NCBI RefSeq assembly: GCF_030645335.1
Contig: NZ_JAUSNH010000102.1
Location: forward strand, 1-42,040
Origin: Lacisediminimonas sp.
GTDB lineage: Bacteria; Pseudomonadota; Gammaproteobacteria; Burkholderiales; Burkholderiaceae_D
Length of the DNA stretch: 42,040 nt
Reading direction: 5' to 3'
The notes under the pieces are model-generated. The model searched no databases. It was not told the origin of the DNA and worked only from the letters and a program-made list of their open reading frames with translations. Shown piece by piece: positions 24,496 to 33,347 of this stretch (position 1 is the first letter of the stretch; every line of letters begins with the position of its first letter). The position numbers and the translations under genes are program-made.

Positions 24496-25365
24496 ATGAC
24501 GCATCCGGAATACATCCTTACCCTTTCCTGCCTCGACCAGCGCGGCATCGTGCACCGGGTTTCCGGCCTGCTGGCCGACAGCGGCTGCAACATCATTGAC
24601 TCCGCCCAATTCGGCGACGCCCAGTCGAAGCTGTTTTTCATGCGGGTGCATTTCGCTGCCGAGGACGGCGCGTTCTCCGAGGCCCAGTTGCGCGAGCGCT
24701 TTACGCAAGTGGGCGCCGGACTGCAGATGGACTGGGCGCTGCACGATGCGCGCGCCAAGCCGCGGCTGATGATCCTGGTATCGAAAATCGGCCACTGCCT
24801 GAACGACTTGCTGTTCCGTTACAAGAGCGGTTTGCTGCCGGTCGAGATCACGGCGATTGTTTCCAATCATCCGGATTTCTACCAGCTTGCCGCCAGCTAC
24901 AACATTCCGTTCCATCACCTGCCCCTGGCCACCGGTGCCTCGATGCAGGCCAAGCGTGCGCAGGAACAGCGCATCATCGACATTGCCCAGGAAAACAAGG
25001 TCGACCTGCTGGTGCTGGCGCGCTACATGCAAATCCTGTCGCCTGAAATGTGCGATGCGCTCAAGGGCCGGGCGATCAATATCCATCACTCCTTCCTGCC
25101 CAGCTTCAAGGGCGCCAAGCCTTATTACCAGGCACACGACCGCGGCGTAAAGCTGATTGGCGCCACTGCGCATTTCGTCACCGGCGACCTGGATGAAGGC
25201 CCGATCATCGAGCAGGGCGTCGAACGGGTCGATCATGCAATGGGGCCCGACACCCTGACTGCAATTGGCCGCGATGTGGAGTGCGTGGTGCTGGCGCGCG
25301 CGGTGAAGTGGTTTGTCGAGCACCGGATATTGCTCAACGGTCACAAGACCGTCATTTTCAACTAG
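24496..25365 (+). CDS. purU: Formyltetrahydrofolate deformylase
   Basis: 289 residues. N-terminal ACT domain (YILTLSCLDQRGIVHRVSGL, about 5-85) and a C-terminal formyltransferase-fold hydrolase domain with SNHPDF, INIHHSFLPSFKGAKPY and the catalytic-region GDLDEGPIIEQ. PurU hydrolyses 10-formyl-THF to formate and THF, balancing one-carbon pools. The ATG at 24496 matches the family start; the longer frame from 24445 adds a non-conserved tail. Formate released by a NicX-type pathway is not directly linked to this gene. Confidence 0.96.
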   Translation: MTHPEYILTLSCLDQRGIVHRVSGLLADSGCNIIDSAQFGDAQSKLFFMRVHFAAEDGAFSEAQLRERFTQVGAGLQMDWALHDARAKPRLMILVSKIGHCLNDLLFRYKSGLLPVEITAIVSNHPDFYQLAASYNIPFHHLPLATGASMQAKRAQEQRIIDIAQENKVDLLVLARYMQILSPEMCDALKGRAINIHHSFLPSFKGAKPYYQAHDRGVKLIGATAHFVTGDLDEGPIIEQGVERVDHAMGPDTLTAIGRDVECVVLARAVKWFVEHRILLNGHKTVIFN

Positions 25366-25396
25366 TCCCTGTCCGGCCCGGCCGCTCCCGGCCGGC

Positions 25397-25423
25397 GCGC
25401 ATGCCCCGTCAGCGGGCATGCGC
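25397..25423. terminator. Perfect 10-bp hairpin after purU
   Basis: GCGCATGCCC and GGGCATGCGC flank a 7-nt loop, 32 bp past the purU stop. There is no U-tract after it, so it may act as a rho-assisted end or RNA-stability element. Confidence 0.5.
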
Positions 25424-25671
25424 ATTGCCTGACAGTGTTTGCCACCGTGCCTGGCCGCTCCGGCCCTGTTTTGCGCTGTCCTTGCTCCTGCCCGCAGCCC
25501 CACCCCCACCCGCTTTTCCGCCATCCCCTGTTGCCTTGCATCTCCACATCCGTTGATTCACCCGTTGCCGCTGCGTGCACTCGCGTGACCAATCTCAACA
25601 CATGCCACATGACCACAAGTAGAGTTTCAGGCAGTGGCAGCAAGCACAACATCGCCAGCCTGGCGCAAGCG

Positions 25672-25691
25672 CCTGTGGAATTTTCCGCAGG
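25672..25691. promoter_or_regulatory. Imperfect palindrome upstream of the exopolysaccharide export gene
   Basis: The arms of CCTGTGGAAT and TTTCCGCAGG match at 8 of 10 positions, ending 30 bp before the ATG at 25722. Candidate operator only. Confidence 0.3.
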
Positions 25692-25721
25692 TGCACAGTG
25701 GATCAACATTCGGGTGAGCTC

Positions 25722-26876
25722 ATGGATCGGATCAGGAAACAGAGGTTATTGAAATGGAGCGTAATGCTGCTGGCGCCAGTAATGAGCGCCTGCATCAGTT
25801 CGCCAGGGATGCCGAAAATGTCGTCCGGCTACAGCAGCAGCGCGGACAATGCCGGCGCCGGGACCGACGCCGCGGTGCCGACCCTGATCAAGCAGATCAC
25901 GCCAACGCTGGTCAAGTCGGAACGATCGCGGCGTGACCAGCAGCGTTCGCAAGACTTGAGTTCGCTGCTCGGCAAGCCGGGGGCCTATTCGATCGAACCG
26001 GGCGACATACTTTCCATCGTCGTCTGGGATCATCCCGAACTCAACGTTGGCGCAGCAATCGTACCGGCCGGCGCCGGTGCGGACCAGGCACCGGGCGCAA
26101 CACCGGTGGCCGGCTTCATTGTCGACCATCAGGGCGCGATCCAGTTTCCGTATGCCGGCGTGATCAAGGTCAGCGGCATGACGCAGGAGCAGGCGCGCCA
26201 CCTGCTGGCCGAGCGGCTGTCGAAATACATCCGCAATCCGAACGTGACCCTGCGCGTGCAGTCCTATCGCAGCAAGCGGGTGTATGTGGACGGCGAAGTC
26301 AAGGCGCCCGGCTTGCAGGCGATCAACGACATTCCGATGACGCTGATGGAGGCGATCAACCGTTCCGGCGGCTTTCTCCCGGCGGCAGACCAGAGCCAGA
26401 TCCACCTGACGCGGGGCGGTGAAACCTTCCACATCAATTTGCCGCAGCTGGTGCAAAAAGGCATGAACCCGAACAACATCATGCTGGCCAATGGCGACGT
26501 GGTGCGCGTCGTCTCGCGCGACTCCAGCAAGGTATTTGTTTCCGGCGAAGTGATCCAGCCGCGGGCGCTGCCAATGATCAACGGCCGCCTGACGCTCAAC
26601 GAAGCGCTCGGCGAGTCGGGCGGCATCAACCCGCTTTCGGGCGACGCCAAGCAGATCTACGTGGTGCGCAAGTCGGCCACCGAACCCGTGGTCTACCAGC
26701 TCAATGCGGAGGAAAACGGTGCGTTGGCGCTGGCTGAAAGTTTCGAGCTTGAGCCCAAGGACATCGTGTATGTCGCGGCCACCGCGCTGACCAACTGGCA
26801 CCGCACCATCAGCCAGATATTGCCAGGCGCACTGTCGGCTGCCGTGGGCGCCGCCAAACCGCCTACCGGGTATTGA
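25722..26876 (+). CDS. Wza-like polysaccharide export outer membrane lipoprotein
   Basis: 384 residues. Lipoprotein signal with lipobox MSAC (lipid-modified Cys24). Poly-export domain from about 91 (YSIEPGDILSIVVWDHPEL), then two SLBB-type repeats (KRVYVDGEVKAPGLQAI and KVFVSGEVIQPRALPMI). A C-terminal amphipathic helix (NWHRTISQILPGALSAA) probably spans the outer membrane as in Wza. It forms the export channel for a Wzy-type exopolysaccharide. A GTG at 25698 is an alternative start but would precede the lipoprotein signal by eight extra residues. First gene of a three-gene operon with the phosphatase and kinase. Confidence 0.93.
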   Translation: MDRIRKQRLLKWSVMLLAPVMSACISSPGMPKMSSGYSSSADNAGAGTDAAVPTLIKQITPTLVKSERSRRDQQRSQDLSSLLGKPGAYSIEPGDILSIVVWDHPELNVGAAIVPAGAGADQAPGATPVAGFIVDHQGAIQFPYAGVIKVSGMTQEQARHLLAERLSKYIRNPNVTLRVQSYRSKRVYVDGEVKAPGLQAINDIPMTLMEAINRSGGFLPAADQSQIHLTRGGETFHINLPQLVQKGMNPNNIMLANGDVVRVVSRDSSKVFVSGEVIQPRALPMINGRLTLNEALGESGGINPLSGDAKQIYVVRKSATEPVVYQLNAEENGALALAESFELEPKDIVYVAATALTNWHRTISQILPGALSAAVGAAKPPTGY

Positions 26877-26877
26877 T

Positions 26878-27438
26878 GTGATCGGCAACGTGCTGTTCGT
26901 TTGCATCGGCAACATTTGCCGCAGTCCGATGGCGGAGGGCCTTTTTGCACGGGCCCTGCCGGGCCGGATGGTGTGCTCGGCAGGCTTGCATGCGCTGGTG
27001 GGCGAAGCCGCCGATGCCTGTGCCATTGACCTGATGCGGCAGCGGGGCATCGACATTGGCGGACACCGAGCGCAGCAACTGGCCAGCTGGATGGTGCGCG
27101 AAGCAGACCTGATCGTGACCATGGACGGCGAGCAAAAGCGGTATATCGAGAGCACCTGGGTGGCAGCGCAAGGCAAGGTGCGGCGCCTGCGCGAAGCGGC
27201 GCCGGCGCGCCCTGCAAGCGGCAGCGACATTGCCGGCAGCACAGGCGGCACGCGGGATACCGGCATCGACATACCAGATCCCTATCGTCAGGGGCGACCG
27301 GCGTTCGTCCATGCTTGCGGATTGATCGAGGACGGCATCGACGAACTGGTCGGCTGGATTGCGGCCCGCGAAGCCGCTTCAATCGCCGTACCGGCCAGCA
27401 GCCGGGAATCGCCAGCCCGTCACGCGCTGCGGCCATGA
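26878..27438 (+). CDS. Low-molecular-weight protein tyrosine phosphatase (Wzb-like)
   Basis: 186 residues. P-loop CIGNICRS with nucleophile Cys9 and Arg15; general-acid Asp134 in DPYRQG. It dephosphorylates the Wzc-like autokinase encoded next, a cycle needed for polysaccharide polymerisation. The start is GTG at 26878, one base after the export-gene stop. It is longer than typical Wzb (about 147 residues): a Gly/Ala/Arg-rich insert at about 107-130 precedes the acid loop, and a 25-residue Ala/Ser tail follows the fold. Activity should persist because all catalytic residues are present. Confidence 0.93.
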   Translation: MIGNVLFVCIGNICRSPMAEGLFARALPGRMVCSAGLHALVGEAADACAIDLMRQRGIDIGGHRAQQLASWMVREADLIVTMDGEQKRYIESTWVAAQGKVRRLREAAPARPASGSDIAGSTGGTRDTGIDIPDPYRQGRPAFVHACGLIEDGIDELVGWIAAREAASIAVPASSRESPARHALRP

Positions 27439-27519
27439 CAGGCATTGAGTTTCACCCTGCGGCAGCGGACCAGGCCAAGCGCCGTTGCATCTTCACCAAT
27501 CAGCCAGGCAGATAAAATC

Positions 27520-29817
27520 ATGATGAATCAAATTGTTCCGCACAATGCGCCGATCTACCTGCAAGCGCCAGTCCAGCAACCGATCCTGGCTGATGACCAT
27601 GAGGTCGAGCTGTCGAGCTACCTGAACCTGCTGTACGACAATCGCTGGCTGATTGCCACGGTGACGCTGGTGGTCGGGCTGCTGGGCGCGATCTATGCCT
27701 TCACGGCGCGGCCGGTGTACCAGTCCAACATGATGATCCACGTCGAGGAGCAGACGCAGCGCGAGGCGAAGAATATCCTTGGCGAAATGGGCTCGCTGTT
27801 TGACGTCAAGCAGGCGGCCACCGCCGAAATGGAGCTGGTCAAGTCGCGGCTGGTGGTGTCGCAGGCAATCGACAACCTGAAGCTGTACCTGGAAGCGGGG
27901 CCGAAATATTTTCCCGGCATCGGCAAGTGGATTGCCGGACAAAACCAGCAGAGCCTGACGCCGCCTGCACTGGCGCGCTGGGGCGGTTATGCATGGGGCG
28001 CGGAAAAAATCGATGTCACCGCATTCAATGTGCCCGATGCGCTGCTGAACCGCGAGTTCGTGCTGCACGCCGAGGGCGGCGGACAATTCAGCGTGAGCGA
28101 GACGGAAAGCGGCATCAGCTTCCCCGGCACGGCCGGCAAGCCCTCCACCATCGAGACGGCAATGGGCCCGGTCGAGATCCATGTTGCTGCGCTCAATGCC
28201 AATCCAGGCGCGGATTTCATCCTGCGCCGCAGCTCACGGCTGGCCGCGATCCAGACCGTACAGAACAACCTGACCGTGGCCGAACAGGGCAAGCAGTCGG
28301 GCGTCATCGACGTCACGCTCAAGGGCAGCGATCCGCAATGGGTGTATGGCGTGCTGAGCGCCATTACCAATGAATATGTACGCCAGAACGGCAGCCGCAA
28401 GACGGAAGAGGCAGACAAGTCGCTGTCCTATATCAACAAGCAGATGCCGGAACTGAAGACGCAGCTGGAGCAGGCAGAGGCGCGCTACAACAGCTTCCGC
28501 AACCAGAACGGCACGGTCGACCTGGGCGAAGAGGCGCGACTGTCGCTACAACAGTCCTCGGCCGCCAAGGGCAAGCGGCTGGAGCTTGAGCAAAAGCGCA
28601 CCGAGCTGCTGGCCAAATACACCAGCGCCCATCCGGTCGTGCAGGGCGTGGATGCCCAGATCCGCGAGATCAACGGCGAAATCCGCAGCATGAATGATTT
28701 CATCAAGAAGCTGCCCGCAATCGAGCAGGAAGCGGTTCGCCTGCAGCGCGACGTCAAGGTCAACACCGACCTGTACACAGCCTTGCTCAACACCGCCCAG
28801 CAACTCAAGCTGATCACGGTCGGCAAGATGAGCAATGTGCGGCTGGTCGATGCGCCGATGCTGCCCGAAAAGCCGGTATCGCCGAACCGCCCGAAAGTCA
28901 TTGCCATTGCGCTGTTCCTCGGACTGTTCCTGGGCATCGTGGTGGCATTCATCAAGAAGGCGCTGCATGCCGGTATCGACGACCCGATCGAAATCGAGAA
29001 AATGCTGGGCGTGCCGGTCTACGCGTCCATACCGCACAGCAAAATGCAGAAGGAACTGTTCGACCAGGTCAGTCGCAAATCGCCCAAGCTGCCGCTGCTG
29101 GCCAAGATATCGTCGATGGATGTGGCGGTCGAAGCCTTGCGCAATTTCCGAACCGCCTTGCAGTTCTCCATGACGCATTCGAAAAACAATATCGTGATGA
29201 TGACCGGGCCCACCGCCGGCATGGGCAAGTCCTTCGTGTCGGCCAATATGGCGGCGGTGATGGCCTCATCCGGCAAGCGCGTTCTGCTGGTCGATGCCGA
29301 CTTCCGCAATGGTCATTTGCACCGCTACTTCGACCTCGGACGGCAGGACGGACTGGCCGATGCGATTGCCGGTACGCGCCGCCTGGAGCAGGTGATCCAT
29401 CGCAGCGTGATCGACAATGTCGACTTCATTGCCACCGGTGCGTTGCCATCCAACCCCTCCGAACTGCTGATGCGGCCAAGCCTGGGCACGCTGCTGGAAA
29501 AACTGTCCGGCATGTATGACGTGGTGTTAATTGACTGCACGCCGATCCTGGCTGTTTCCGATACCCTGATCGTCGGCCAGCATGCCGGCGCCATTTACAT
29601 ACTGACCCGCGCCGGCATTACCACTGCAGGCGAAATCGCCGAATCCTTAAAGCGCCTGTCGCAGGCGGGCCTGTCGGCAAAAGGGGTGTTGTTCAACGAT
29701 ATCAACGTGCGTCCGGGGCGCTACGGCTACGGATACAAATACGGCAAATATCGCCAGGTGCAGTATTCATTCGGCTCGCAGCAGCCATTGATTGAAGCGT
29801 CGCCCGACGTGCGCTGA
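27520..29817 (+). CDS. Wzc-like tyrosine autokinase and chain-length regulator
   Basis: 765 residues. Wzz domain with TM1 at about 43-62, a periplasmic coiled-coil region (about 300-450) and TM2 at about 467-487 (VIAIALFLGLFLGIVVAF). The cytoplasmic BY-kinase has Walker A GPTAGMGKS (563-571), Walker A' VLLVDADFR (588-596) and Walker B VVLID (668-672). Autophosphorylation tyrosines cluster near the end: Tyr735, 737, 739, 741, 744 and 749. It controls assembly of the polysaccharide with the export lipoprotein and phosphatase upstream. The ATG at 27520 or 27523 gives the usual start. A strong terminator at 29866 closes the operon. Confidence 0.95.
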   Translation: MMNQIVPHNAPIYLQAPVQQPILADDHEVELSSYLNLLYDNRWLIATVTLVVGLLGAIYAFTARPVYQSNMMIHVEEQTQREAKNILGEMGSLFDVKQAATAEMELVKSRLVVSQAIDNLKLYLEAGPKYFPGIGKWIAGQNQQSLTPPALARWGGYAWGAEKIDVTAFNVPDALLNREFVLHAEGGGQFSVSETESGISFPGTAGKPSTIETAMGPVEIHVAALNANPGADFILRRSSRLAAIQTVQNNLTVAEQGKQSGVIDVTLKGSDPQWVYGVLSAITNEYVRQNGSRKTEEADKSLSYINKQMPELKTQLEQAEARYNSFRNQNGTVDLGEEARLSLQQSSAAKGKRLELEQKRTELLAKYTSAHPVVQGVDAQIREINGEIRSMNDFIKKLPAIEQEAVRLQRDVKVNTDLYTALLNTAQQLKLITVGKMSNVRLVDAPMLPEKPVSPNRPKVIAIALFLGLFLGIVVAFIKKALHAGIDDPIEIEKMLGVPVYASIPHSKMQKELFDQVSRKSPKLPLLAKISSMDVAVEALRNFRTALQFSMTHSKNNIVMMTGPTAGMGKSFVSANMAAVMASSGKRVLLVDADFRNGHLHRYFDLGRQDGLADAIAGTRRLEQVIHRSVIDNVDFIATGALPSNPSELLMRPSLGTLLEKLSGMYDVVLIDCTPILAVSDTLIVGQHAGAIYILTRAGITTAGEIAESLKRLSQAGLSAKGVLFNDINVRPGRYGYGYKYGKYRQVQYSFGSQQPLIEASPDVR

Positions 29818-29865
29818 CAAGCCTGCGCTGGTCAAGCCCTGCGTTCATGGTCCTGCCTTGATGAG

Positions 29866-29891
29866 TGCCCCGGTATTGCCGGGGCATTTTT
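29866..29891 (+). terminator. Intrinsic terminator after the kinase gene
   Basis: TGCCCCGG-TATTG-CCGGGGCA followed by TTTTT; 8-bp perfect GC stem 48 bp past the kinase stop. Confidence 0.92.
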
Positions 29892-29990
29892 GTCTCACGA
29901 TCGCACGCACGGGCCGTCCATTGTGTGGCGTCAAGCGCCGCCGCCGAGCGGGAATCAATAATTACAAGATAAAGACTCCTGGGGAAATGC

Positions 29991-31166
29991 ATGAAGCGCT
30001 GGACGCCGCCTGCTGTGCACCGCCACCAATCTGGCGGCGTGACGGCAGAGCCTGAACGAATGGCGTGGCATTGCTGCAGTGAGCTGGTCACCGTGACTTG
30101 TCATGAAAAGTGCATCCCCGAATTCGTCGAACACGATATCGCCGAGTTATACGGCAGCCTGTATTCATCGATTCCGATGTTGCGCGCCTACGATTCGCTG
30201 CGCGAGCCAGTCAATACCTGCGTGATGCATCACAACGGCAGGCTCGTCGCCATTTTCCTGGTACGGGTCCGCGCCGGCATATTGAACGTCATCAACGAGG
30301 GCATGCCCTTGAGCGACGAGCAGGTGCATCTGTTCAGCGACTATGCCTTCGCCCGCCATCCGGATGTCGGCGTCATCCGCTTCCATAGCGTGCACCTGGA
30401 AAACAGTATTGCAATCGCGCGGCCTCACCAGCGCTATCGCTGCAGCGAAAACATCGTGATCTCGCTGCCCGCCAGCGTGCCGGCGTATCACGCCAGCCTG
30501 GGCAAGAATACGCGCCGCAACTTGAAGCGCTATGGTGAGCGGCTGGTGCGCGATTTCCCGAGTTACCAATATGAAGTGCTGGATGGCAGCGAGGTCGACG
30601 AGCAAGACGTGAGGGCGATCATCAGCTTGAACATCGCGCGCATGGCAAGCAAGAGCAAGGTATCGGCGTATGACCATGCAGAAACCGAGCGCCTGGTCGG
30701 ACTGGTCCGACGATGCGGACTGGTCGGCATTGCCCGCATCAGCGGGCGCGTGTGCGCAGGCGCGCTGAGCTTTCGCAGCGGCGACAATTTCACGCTGTCG
30801 GTACTGGCCCATGACATGGCCTATAACGACTATTCGCTGGGCATCTTGTGCGCGTACCACATCATTTGCGATTGCATCGATCGCGGCGCCAGCGAATTCC
30901 ACTTCCTGTGGGGGCGCTATGACTACAAATTCCAGTTGCTGGGGAAAGAGCGTCCGCTGGAAAACCTGTCGATCTATCGGTCCGGATTCAAGCTCATCTC
31001 CCACGCTGACCTGTTCGTGCGCAACCAGATCGATGCCTTGGGCAATCGCATCGCAGAGCGCCTGCATGCGATCGGCAAGCAAAGGTCCGCGCCCGCCAGG
31101 TTGGCGCTGCGGGTACTGAGCTCACTGCGCTCGGCCAAGCGCGCCATCAATGGCCAGGCACGATGA
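29991..31166 (+). CDS. CelD/BcsL-like GNAT-fold acyltransferase
   Basis: 391 residues. The central-to-C-terminal part has the GNAT_6 pattern of CelD-type proteins of exopolysaccharide loci: GKNTRRNLKRYGERL at about 165-180, then AGALSFRSGDNFTLSVLAHD and a FHFLWGRYDYKFQLLG segment near 305-320. These enzymes are thought to acylate polysaccharide or a precursor, or to resemble FemAB aminoacyl transferases; the donor is unknown. GGGGA (29981-29985) supports the ATG at 29991. It lies downstream of a terminator, so it starts a second transcription unit with the GMC oxidoreductase. Confidence 0.8.
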   Translation: MKRWTPPAVHRHQSGGVTAEPERMAWHCCSELVTVTCHEKCIPEFVEHDIAELYGSLYSSIPMLRAYDSLREPVNTCVMHHNGRLVAIFLVRVRAGILNVINEGMPLSDEQVHLFSDYAFARHPDVGVIRFHSVHLENSIAIARPHQRYRCSENIVISLPASVPAYHASLGKNTRRNLKRYGERLVRDFPSYQYEVLDGSEVDEQDVRAIISLNIARMASKSKVSAYDHAETERLVGLVRRCGLVGIARISGRVCAGALSFRSGDNFTLSVLAHDMAYNDYSLGILCAYHIICDCIDRGASEFHFLWGRYDYKFQLLGKERPLENLSIYRSGFKLISHADLFVRNQIDALGNRIAERLHAIGKQRSAPARLALRVLSSLRSAKRAINGQAR

Positions 31167-31297
31167 GCCAGGCAGTTGATGGCTGGGCCGCATAAGCGCA
31201 TTTTGTTGCGCAGACGCAGTAATCGTCCTGCACAGCGGAATATATTGGCATTGCTGTAGCTGCATGACCTGTCGCCCGCCTGAGGAAAAAAATAGCC

Positions 31298-33028
31298 ATG
31301 TTCATCGATACGCGCCGCCTCGAAAACGGAACCCATGTGACTGCCGCCGTGTGTATCGTCGGGGGGGGCGTCGCCGGCATTACGCTGGCCAGGGAACTCA
31401 ATCGGGAGGGGATTGATACGGTACTGCTGGAAAGCGGCGGATTCGAGCCCGATGCCGCCACCCGCGACCTGTATCGCGGCGAGGCCGTCGGCATTCCCTA
31501 CACATTCGCAGATGGATGCCGCGGCCGCTTCTTCGGCGGCAGCAGCAATTGCTGGGGTGGCTGGTGCCGGCCGCTTGATCCCTGGGATTTCGAGAAGCGC
31601 GAATGGATACCCAACAGCGGCTGGCCGTTCGGGCTCGACCTGCTGCGCCCCTACTATGAGCGCACCCATGCGCTGCTCAAGCTCGGTCCGCCCAACTTTG
31701 AGCCGGCATGGTGGGAGGGCGCGATCAACCGTTCCGACGTGCGCCGTTTTCCGCTGGTAACCGGCATGGTGCGAGACACCATCTCGCAATTCAGCCCGCC
31801 GGCGCGATTTGGCAAGCTGTATCGGGACGAACTGCGGCGCTCGCGCCATGTGCGGGTCTACCTGCATGCCAATGCGCTGAACATTGCAACAGAATCCAGC
31901 GCCCGGCACGTCACCCATATCGACGTTGCCACGCTGGCCGGACCCAGGCTGACAGTGTCGGCCAAGCTGTATGTGCTGGCCACGGGCGGCATTGAGAATG
32001 CGCGCCTGCTGCTGGCATCCAACCGGGTGCAGAAAGATGGCCTGGGCAATGACAATGACCTGGTCGGGCGGTATTTCATGGACCATCCGCGACTGCAATC
32101 GGGCTCCGTGCATTTCAGTCGTAATTGGTCGCGCAACAAACTGTACGACATCAAGTATCACTACATGAACAGCGCCGTGGCGTCCGGCGGCACGCATATC
32201 GCATCGCAGTTGGCCCTCTGCGCAGACGTGCTGCAGCGTGAGCGCCTGCTCAATGCACGGGTCTGGTTTTCTTCCATCTTCCCCGGCGAAGGCAGCGCCG
32301 GCGCGCAGGCGCTGTTTCGCTGCAAGCAGGCATTGCTGGCGAAGGAGCAGGCCGGCTGGCGGCTGCGCGATGACCTGATGACCATGGCTGCGCACCCGAT
32401 CGATACGGTCGGCTACGGATTCACCCGATTGTTCCAGCCGCGTTCGCTGATCCGCGGCGTGCGCTTCCAGATCATCGTCGAGCCACTGCCCGATCGCGAC
32501 AGCCGGATCACGCTGTCGCCCACGCAAACCGACAGCCTGGGCATGCGCCGTGTGTGCGTGGACTGGCGGCTCGGACAGCAGGTGCGGCATACGTTCGATC
32601 GCACCTTGGCCATCGTCGCCGATGAGTTGCGGCGCAGCGGCGTCGCCGCCGTCGAGCTCGATGAACCGATCGAGGGCGGTGCATGGCCGTCGAGCTTCGA
32701 AAAGGAAGGCACCTGGCATCACATGGGCACTACGCGCATGCACGAGTCGCCCCTGCAAGGTGTGGTGGACGCCGACTGCAAGGTACATGGCGTGGAGAAT
32801 CTTTATATCGCCGGCAGTTCGGTGTTTCCTACCGCCGGCGCCAACTTCCCCACCATCACGATTGCAGCACTGGCATTGCGGCTGAGTGAACACATGATGC
32901 ACAAGCTTGCTCTTGCCAGTGATTCATCGACCAAAATTTCAGGCGCCGATACCAGCGACGACGGCTTGCTGGTCGCCGCCAAAACGGTATTTGGCATGCC
33001 CGCACAGGGCGGCCGGGCGCTGCGATGA
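31298..33028 (+). CDS. GMC-family FAD-dependent oxidoreductase
   Basis: 576 residues. N-terminal dinucleotide motif VGGGVAGITLARELN (about 21-35), a FFGGSSNCWGGW segment, and the C-terminal GMC domain with the active-site histidines in GTWHHMGTTRM and NLYIAGSSVFPTAGANFPT. GMC enzymes oxidise alcohols or sugars. In an exopolysaccharide locus it could oxidise a sugar residue or lipid-linked intermediate, which is inference. No signal peptide is evident; the first 15 residues precede the Rossmann strand directly. GAGGAA precedes the ATG. A strong terminator follows at 33093. Confidence 0.92.
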   Translation: MFIDTRRLENGTHVTAAVCIVGGGVAGITLARELNREGIDTVLLESGGFEPDAATRDLYRGEAVGIPYTFADGCRGRFFGGSSNCWGGWCRPLDPWDFEKREWIPNSGWPFGLDLLRPYYERTHALLKLGPPNFEPAWWEGAINRSDVRRFPLVTGMVRDTISQFSPPARFGKLYRDELRRSRHVRVYLHANALNIATESSARHVTHIDVATLAGPRLTVSAKLYVLATGGIENARLLLASNRVQKDGLGNDNDLVGRYFMDHPRLQSGSVHFSRNWSRNKLYDIKYHYMNSAVASGGTHIASQLALCADVLQRERLLNARVWFSSIFPGEGSAGAQALFRCKQALLAKEQAGWRLRDDLMTMAAHPIDTVGYGFTRLFQPRSLIRGVRFQIIVEPLPDRDSRITLSPTQTDSLGMRRVCVDWRLGQQVRHTFDRTLAIVADELRRSGVAAVELDEPIEGGAWPSSFEKEGTWHHMGTTRMHESPLQGVVDADCKVHGVENLYIAGSSVFPTAGANFPTITIAALALRLSEHMMHKLALASDSSTKISGADTSDDGLLVAAKTVFGMPAQGGRALR

Positions 33029-33092
33029 CAGCATGACGGCACTGGGCTGATCCCGGGCTGGGCGACCCGACGCAGCCAAAATTGAGCAGGTG

Positions 33093-33133
33093 AAAAAGAC
33101 GGGACCGGCGAATTGCCGGTCCCGTCTTTTTTT
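33093..33133 (+). terminator. Intrinsic terminator after the GMC oxidoreductase gene
   Basis: GACGGGACCGGC and GCCGGTCCCGTC form a 12-bp perfect stem around GAATT, with seven T after it and an A-run before it that could make it bidirectional. Confidence 0.95.
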
Positions 33134-33157
33134 GTCCTGACAACTTGCTTGCTGTTG

Positions 33158-33182
33158 CGGCATGTCATCCCGGCATGTCATC
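33158..33182. repeat. 12-bp direct repeat upstream of the first GH16 gene
   Basis: CGGCATGTCATC occurs at 33158-33169 and again at 33171-33182 (13-bp period). The preceding GCTGTTGC and the GCATGTCA core also occur together upstream of the second GH16 gene (34871-34884). Possible regulator site or remnant of upstream duplication. Confidence 0.5.
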
Positions 33183-33347
33183 GCGACACATCCCGTTTCT
33201 TCAAATATTGCATCCCCGGAAATTCCGGCTGCATGCCTGAATGAATTGTTTTTCCTCATGGAACTATTTCGCTGCGGCAATGCTCATAGGGATGACCTTG
33301 CACAGGGTTGACCACTATCAACACAGCGTATTTCCAGAGAGGAACAG

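Larger units (their letters stand above)
25366..25721. other. Intergenic region before the exopolysaccharide operon
   Basis: 356 bp without a supported gene. It contains a perfect hairpin near its start (25397-25423), a C-rich stretch around 25490-25520, and an imperfect palindrome (25672-25691) close to the export gene. It should contain the operon promoter, but no convincing sigma-70 or sigma-54 pair was found. Confidence 0.5.

Noticed and set aside
30974-32902. 642-codon open frame on the minus strand
   Set aside because: Antisense to the GMC oxidoreductase and the end of the acyltransferase gene, both with intact motifs.
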